Source: Cymbidium sinense (Eukaryota; Streptophyta; Magnoliopsida; Asparagales; Orchidaceae). From it: a stretch of 64,000 nt of DNA. Position 1 is the first letter of the stretch, and each line of letters begins with the position of its first letter. Shown here piece by piece: positions 59,274 to 64,000 of this stretch. A program made the position numbers and the translations under genes. The notes under the pieces are model-generated. The model did no database searches and had not been told where the DNA came from. It saw nothing but the letters and a program-made list of their open reading frames with translations. The stretch spans positions 273,213,014 through 273,277,013 of the forward strand of contig CM038215.1 of the NCBI GenBank assembly GCA_021442155.1. The letters run 5' to 3'.

Positions 59274-61447
59274 ATGGTTTAGGTTTAGGTTTAGGTCTAT
59301 TTGGTTATATGTTTTATAGGTTTTATTTTTAGGTTTATTTTTTATGTTTAGGTTTTTTTAATTTTTTATTTAATTTTATTTTAGGTTTATTTTATTTTTA
59401 CATTTTGCTTTTATTTTATTTAAGATTTTTATTATTAGGTTTATTTTATTTTTTAATTTAGTTTAGGTTTTAATATATTTTATTTTATATTTATTTATTT
59501 ATTTTATTTTATTTTTAGGTTTAGGTTTAGGTTTTAGTTTAGGTTTTTAGTTTTTTTATTGTTTTATTTTATTTAAGTTTAGGTTTTATTTATTTATTTT
59601 ATTTTTAGGTTTTTGAGGTTTGGGTTTAGGGTTTAGGAGTGGGTAGGGCCCGGGTTTAGGGTTTAGGATTTTAGGGTTTGGGTATGGAGAGGTGGGCTCA
59701 CGGGCCAGTTTAGTGCTCAGCCTTGGGGCCTTTAGGGCTTTAGGGGTCAGTGGAGGGTTGGGTGCTTGGTAGAGCCAGCCTAGGGTTTAGGATTTAAGAT
59801 TTAGCATTTTCCGCCTAGGGTCAGGGCCTAGGATTTAGTGTTTAGGATTTGGTGGGTTTAGTGGTTTAGGTTTTGGGCATGTGGGTTATCCAGGGTCTGT
59901 TTTGAGTAGGGTCATTTGGGTAGGGTCATAGGGTTTTATCTCTTTATTTTTATTTTTTTAATTATTTTAAAAACCATGTAAACCAAGAAGGTTTTTTATT
60001 TAGTTTATTTATTTTAATTTATTTTATTTTTTATTTTGATTTAGGTTTATTTTTATTTAGTTTAGTTTTTTATTTTAATTTAGGTTTTATTTTGTTTATT
60101 TTTTAGGTTTAGGTTCAAGCTCTTAATTTTGGTTTAGTTTTATTTTATTTTATTTTTTTTAAGTTTTATTTTTATTTTAGGTTGAGGTTTAGGTTTTATT
60201 TTATTTAGGTTTAAGTTTAGGTTTTTATTTTGATTTATTTTTAGGTTTTATTTTTTAATTTAGGTTTATGTTTATTTTATGTTTTATTTTATTTAGTTAG
60301 TTTAGGTTTATTTATTTTAGGTTTTTAGGTTTATTTATTTTAGTTTAGTTTATTTTAGTTTAGGTTTAGGTTTAGTTTTTTAGCTCACGTTTAAGTTTTA
60401 TTTTTATTTATTTTAGGTTTAATGTTTAGGTTTAGGTTTTATTTTAATTTTTTTGGTTTATTTTACCCCAGGGTTGAGGTTAGGGTTTAGGATCAGGGTG
60501 GCTGGCTTTAAGGCTGCTCAGTTTAGGCCTGAGTTAAAGTTTAGGGGAGGGTAGGGTTGGCTCACTTTAGAGTTTAGGTTGAGGTTTAGGTTTAGGTTTA
60601 GGGTCCACGTTTATTTTAGGGTTTAGGGCCTGGGTTTAGGGCTAGGGCTCAGGGCCTTAGGGTAGGGTTGTAGGTTTAGGCCTAGTAGGGTCTTTTAGGA
60701 TTTAGGGTATATGATTTTTTTGTTAAATTAAGTAAACTGGTAGGTTTAGTTTTATTTAGTTTATTTTTTATTTATTTTAGGTTATTTGATTTTTTAAATT
60801 TATTTATATTTTTTTTATAATTATTTAGTTTAGTTTATTTATTTTAGGTTTATTTATTTTAGTTTAAGTTTTTTATTTTAGTTTATTTTTTGGGTTAAGA
60901 TTTAGATATATTTTTATTTTTCTTAGTTTAGTTTTAATATTTTTTTTCTGTTTTAGGTTTTAGGTTCTTATTTTAATTCTATTTTTTAGGTTTTATTTTT
61001 AGTTTAGGTTAAGTTTATTTTTAGTTTATTGTATTTTATTTAGTTTAGGGTTTAGGTTTTATTTATTTTAGGTTTAGTTTTTATTTATTTTAGTTTAGGT
61101 TTAGGTTTATTTTATTTTTATTTTAGGTTTACGATTTTTTTTTAGTTTAAGGTTTAAGTTTTATTTTTTATTTATTTTTAGGTTTTATTTTTAAGTTTAT
61201 TATTTAGGTTTAGGTTTTTATTTAGACTTTAATTTATTTTAATTTTTATTTTATTTTAGTGGTTTAGGTTAGGTCAGTTTGTGGTTTATGTTTAAGGGTT
61301 TAGGGTTTAGAGTTTATGGTTGTGGGTTTTAGGGTTTAGGGTTTAAGGTTTTTACAATTTAAGGTTTAGGGTGGAGGGTTTAGGTTTTAGGTCCAGGGTC
61401 TTACTTTAGGGTTGAGGGTTTAGGGTTTTAAGATTTAGGGTTTAGGG
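59274..61447 (+). repeat. Telomere-like satellite with two GC-richer islands
   Basis: TTTATTTTAGG-type repeat, a GC-richer island (59620-59940), a degraded module (GTAAACCAAGAAGG, 59980), more repeat, a second island (60465-60715), the module AAGTAAACTGGTAGG at 60731, and a final TTTAGGG block to 61447. No gene. Confidence 0.88.
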
Positions 61448-64000
61448 TTTTTTTTTGGAAAATTAGGGAAATTTTATCACAAAGAAAAGGTACAAAGTCC
61501 CATAAGCTAATGCTCTACAAAAGTCCTAAAGAGATAAGCCCCCTAGCTAATACAATAGATAATGAAAGTAAGTTAATAAAAAAAGAAACATATATCCACC
61601 AAAAATAATCCTGACAATCAGCAACAAACTTCCTCTACTCCTTTTGAAACAAGCACAGTCCAGCAGCAAAAGTCTCCTAACCTGTATTAGAGATCTGCAA
61701 CAAGCTTGTAAAAGGATGAGTACAGATAATGAAATAGTTAATTAAGCATAAAATATAAGAGTAGAAAGAAGTAAAAAGATGAAGAAAAGGCTCAGGCACA
61801 GTTATAATCATCTTAAGGAGCAGCACCATATGTAAGCATCCAAACTTCAAGTGAAAGGTTACAATTACATATAGTATTACCAACAAAAAGAAGGAGTGGG
61901 AAACATCAAGGCCATCATTGCCAGCATACCTCTTGTAGCACCTTATCCAATGATGATCATCGCACAAACTTGCATACAACTTTAAACAGTAAATATAACC
62001 ACAAAACACCCAACAGTCGGATATATTCAACTCAGCAAAATAGATAAGGAGGTAACCTATCTGGAAAGCATTATACTAGAGGGAGCACCACCAAAGCCAC
62101 CACCAAGAATTGCTAACACAGTTGGTAGGAGCAAACCTCATAATATCAAAAAAAGGACTAAACAAAGACCAAGCAAAGGCAAAATGAGGACCATAGTTGA
62201 TAAGGCCATTCATTAAACGAACATGCAAAGAACCAGAAACAATACTATCCAAAGGAACAGTAAGAATGTTAGGAACCAAGGCAACCATCAAAAAAGGAAA
62301 GGGAAGAGGTTCAGCCACAATCTAGAAATGAAAATCTCAGTAGGTAGAAACTAGAAGAGAAGAATGGGAAAGAAAGTATCCGGTTCCAAACATAGACTCA
62401 AAAAGATCAAGAAAAGTATAACAAAGTAAATACTCTTTTGACCAAACCATCCAGTTAGAGCACCCAATCTAGCAGCCAGCAAGGTAGTCCACCCTATAAG
62501 CCACCAAGACTGCCAAGGATTCAAATCAATAGATTTAGAACCATCAGGATGAAAGATAGAAAGAGTCATCCACAAACATTGAAAAATCCCAAGGAAAGCC
62601 GTAGACAATAGCCACCAATGCAAATCCAAGGACAAGAGAATCTAGTTTAAACAGCTAGATACAATAGCCAAAAATAGAAAAAGTAAGAGCCCTTTAGGAT
62701 CAGAAATAACCCAAAAGCTAGAGAAAGTCACAAACAAGAACACCAATAGAGTCATCATCAGCTAAGTCCAAAAAAAAATCCAACCAGTAGTTTGCAACCT
62801 TCAAGTTCATAACATAAATTAAAAATAGAACCTTAGTATTATAGAAGGCACACCCAATATTCAGAAGATATAACAATCCAGAAGCATCCAACCTTACACT
62901 CATCAAGAACAACACTAAATAAAAGACAGATAGCCACGGGAAAATAGTTCTTCAAGCTACAACCAAAAAATAAAGAGCCTCATGGTCACACAACTCCTCT
63001 TAGCAGCTGGAGAAAAACTAAGAGAGAAAGGACAACCAAAAGCAACTAGAAAAACCATCCTGATCAGCAAACAACAAGGTCACAGATCAGCCAGCCACAA
63101 TAGGAAGGTCATAAAAATAGCATAAGCAACACCCATAAAGAGAAAAAGCCCACAACAAGGAAACACCAGTAAACAGCCAACCATAAAATCTTGAGTAAAT
63201 AAAAAAGGCTAGAGAGAGATCCAACCAATAAATGAACCACACCAACTAGAAGACAAGCAAAACCCATCTCCACCTACTTTAAACACCTCTATAGGTTGGG
63301 AGAGAAAAGAAACCAAAAAATAAATATAACATCAAAAATCCAATAAATGGAAAGACAACCCTAACCCATCCAAAGAATGGGAAGAAACCAAACTAGAAAA
63401 TAAAAGTAGGTTTATGAGAAGAAAAAAATCAAGACCAAACCAGCAAAAGAGAAAACCAGAAATCTTCAAGAATAATAACAAGGGGGAAAGCCAAAGCCCC
63501 ATAGGAGGAAAAAAAGGCTAAAAGCTTCTAACAAAAGGCAAACAAATTTTATCAAGATTCATAAGACCCCTTAAAAGGAAAGGGATGTCATCATTTGAAA
63601 ACATTTGCAAAGAAGAAGACACCCCCAAATTGGAAGAAAGTCAAGACAAGAGTTGGCTTCCCTATAAATATGAGAAATTTGAAAATCTAGGTTAGCAAGA
63701 AGCCTCCTAGTATGATTAAGTAAATAATACACTTCAGTATTACCATGAGCATAAGATTTGAGTAAATCTAAAAGAAGGAGAGCATCAACTTCAAACTAGA
63801 TCTTATGAAAACCTTGTTGTAAACAAATGGAAATGCCATGATGAAAGCCTTTGAGCTCAACAAATAACACATAACAAGGCTCTAAAGGGGCAGTAAAAGT
63901 AGAGATAACCTTGCCACTATGATCTCTCAAAATCCCACCACAGCCATAATAACCATTAGAAATCGAGCCATCAATGTTAACCTTAATGTAGTGATAATTA
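61448..64000 (-). mobile_element. L1-like LINE copy 5, continues beyond the window
   Basis: The 3' terminus is at 61448 (nine-base A tract on -), preceded by GTGATAAAATTTCCC. The 3' region spans about 61460-63560 and has the shared block RYAGNDGLDVSHSF. RNase H follows to the window edge. It has the same orientation as the other four copies. The rest of ORF2 should lie to the right. Confidence 0.88.
63560..64000 (-). pseudogene. LINE ORF2 RNase H, partial
   Basis: Reads VNIDGSISNGYYGCGGILRD, TFTAPLEPCYVLFVELKGF, FEVDALLLLDLL, YYLLNHTRRLLANLDFQISH, REANSCLDFL. The Asp, Glu, Asp and Asp positions are present. A TAG replaces the Trp of the IWIEVD motif seen in copies 3 and 4, so the frame is broken. 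The N-terminal side is cut by the window edge. Confidence 0.85.

Overview
This window reads as nuclear DNA of a land plant, most likely a flowering plant. Three things point there: long tracts of degenerate TTTAGGG, the plant telomere motif; plant-type retroelements (an L1-like LINE with a C-terminal RNase H, an RTE-type LINE with a (TTG)n tail, and a Tat-like Ty3/gypsy element); and fragments of a plant glycine-rich RNA-binding protein (GRP) gene. I cannot name the species. I see no intact host gene, tRNA or rRNA. Nearly all short open frames come from low-complexity composition or from frames opposite decayed elements.

The matrix is an old telomere-derived satellite. It is always in the TTTAGGG orientation on the + strand, and long stretches have almost no C on that strand. 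It is not a simple array. Purer TTTAGGG blocks alternate with TTTATTTTAGG-like blocks. A recurring module (AAGTAAACTGGTAGG, then GTTTAGGTTTATTTAG) starts many of the second type. At least eleven copies or remnants of a 3'-terminal GRP retrocopy (about 480 bp: glycine-rich tail codons, 3' UTR and A tract, all on the - strand) sit within it. Nine keep the same 5' breakpoint, fused to CCTAAG/CCTATG-like telomeric sequence.

Layout: 1-734 satellite; 735-3857 LINE copy 1 (ORF1 and part of the 3' region, no ORF2); 3858-7806 satellite with GRP copy 1; 7807-11546 LINE copy 2 (3' region); 11547-14008 satellite with two GRP copies; 14009-17440 LINE copy 3 (RNase H and 3' region); 17441-20434 satellite with one GRP copy; 20435-29948 LINE copy 4, nearly full length (ORF1, endonuclease, RT, RNase H, 3.7 kb 3' region); 29949-37710 satellite with GRP remnants and an RTE LINE (31700-33245); 37781-47170 a 9.4 kb non-telomeric insert holding a broken Ty3/gypsy element, degenerate repeats and a 330-bp satellite; 47171-61447 satellite with five GRP copies and a second RTE piece (53353-54066); 61448-64000 LINE copy 5, running off the window.

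The elements tell one story. All five L1-like copies and all GRP retrocopies have their sense strand on -, while both RTE copies are on +. That is what target-primed reverse transcription would give on a target whose strands differ so strongly: poly(A) RNA primes on the T-rich strand, while a (TTG)n tail can pair with the AAC-containing strand. The L1-like LINE is the obvious candidate for making the GRP retrocopy. The satellite then appears to have amplified the retrocopy as part of a higher-order unit.
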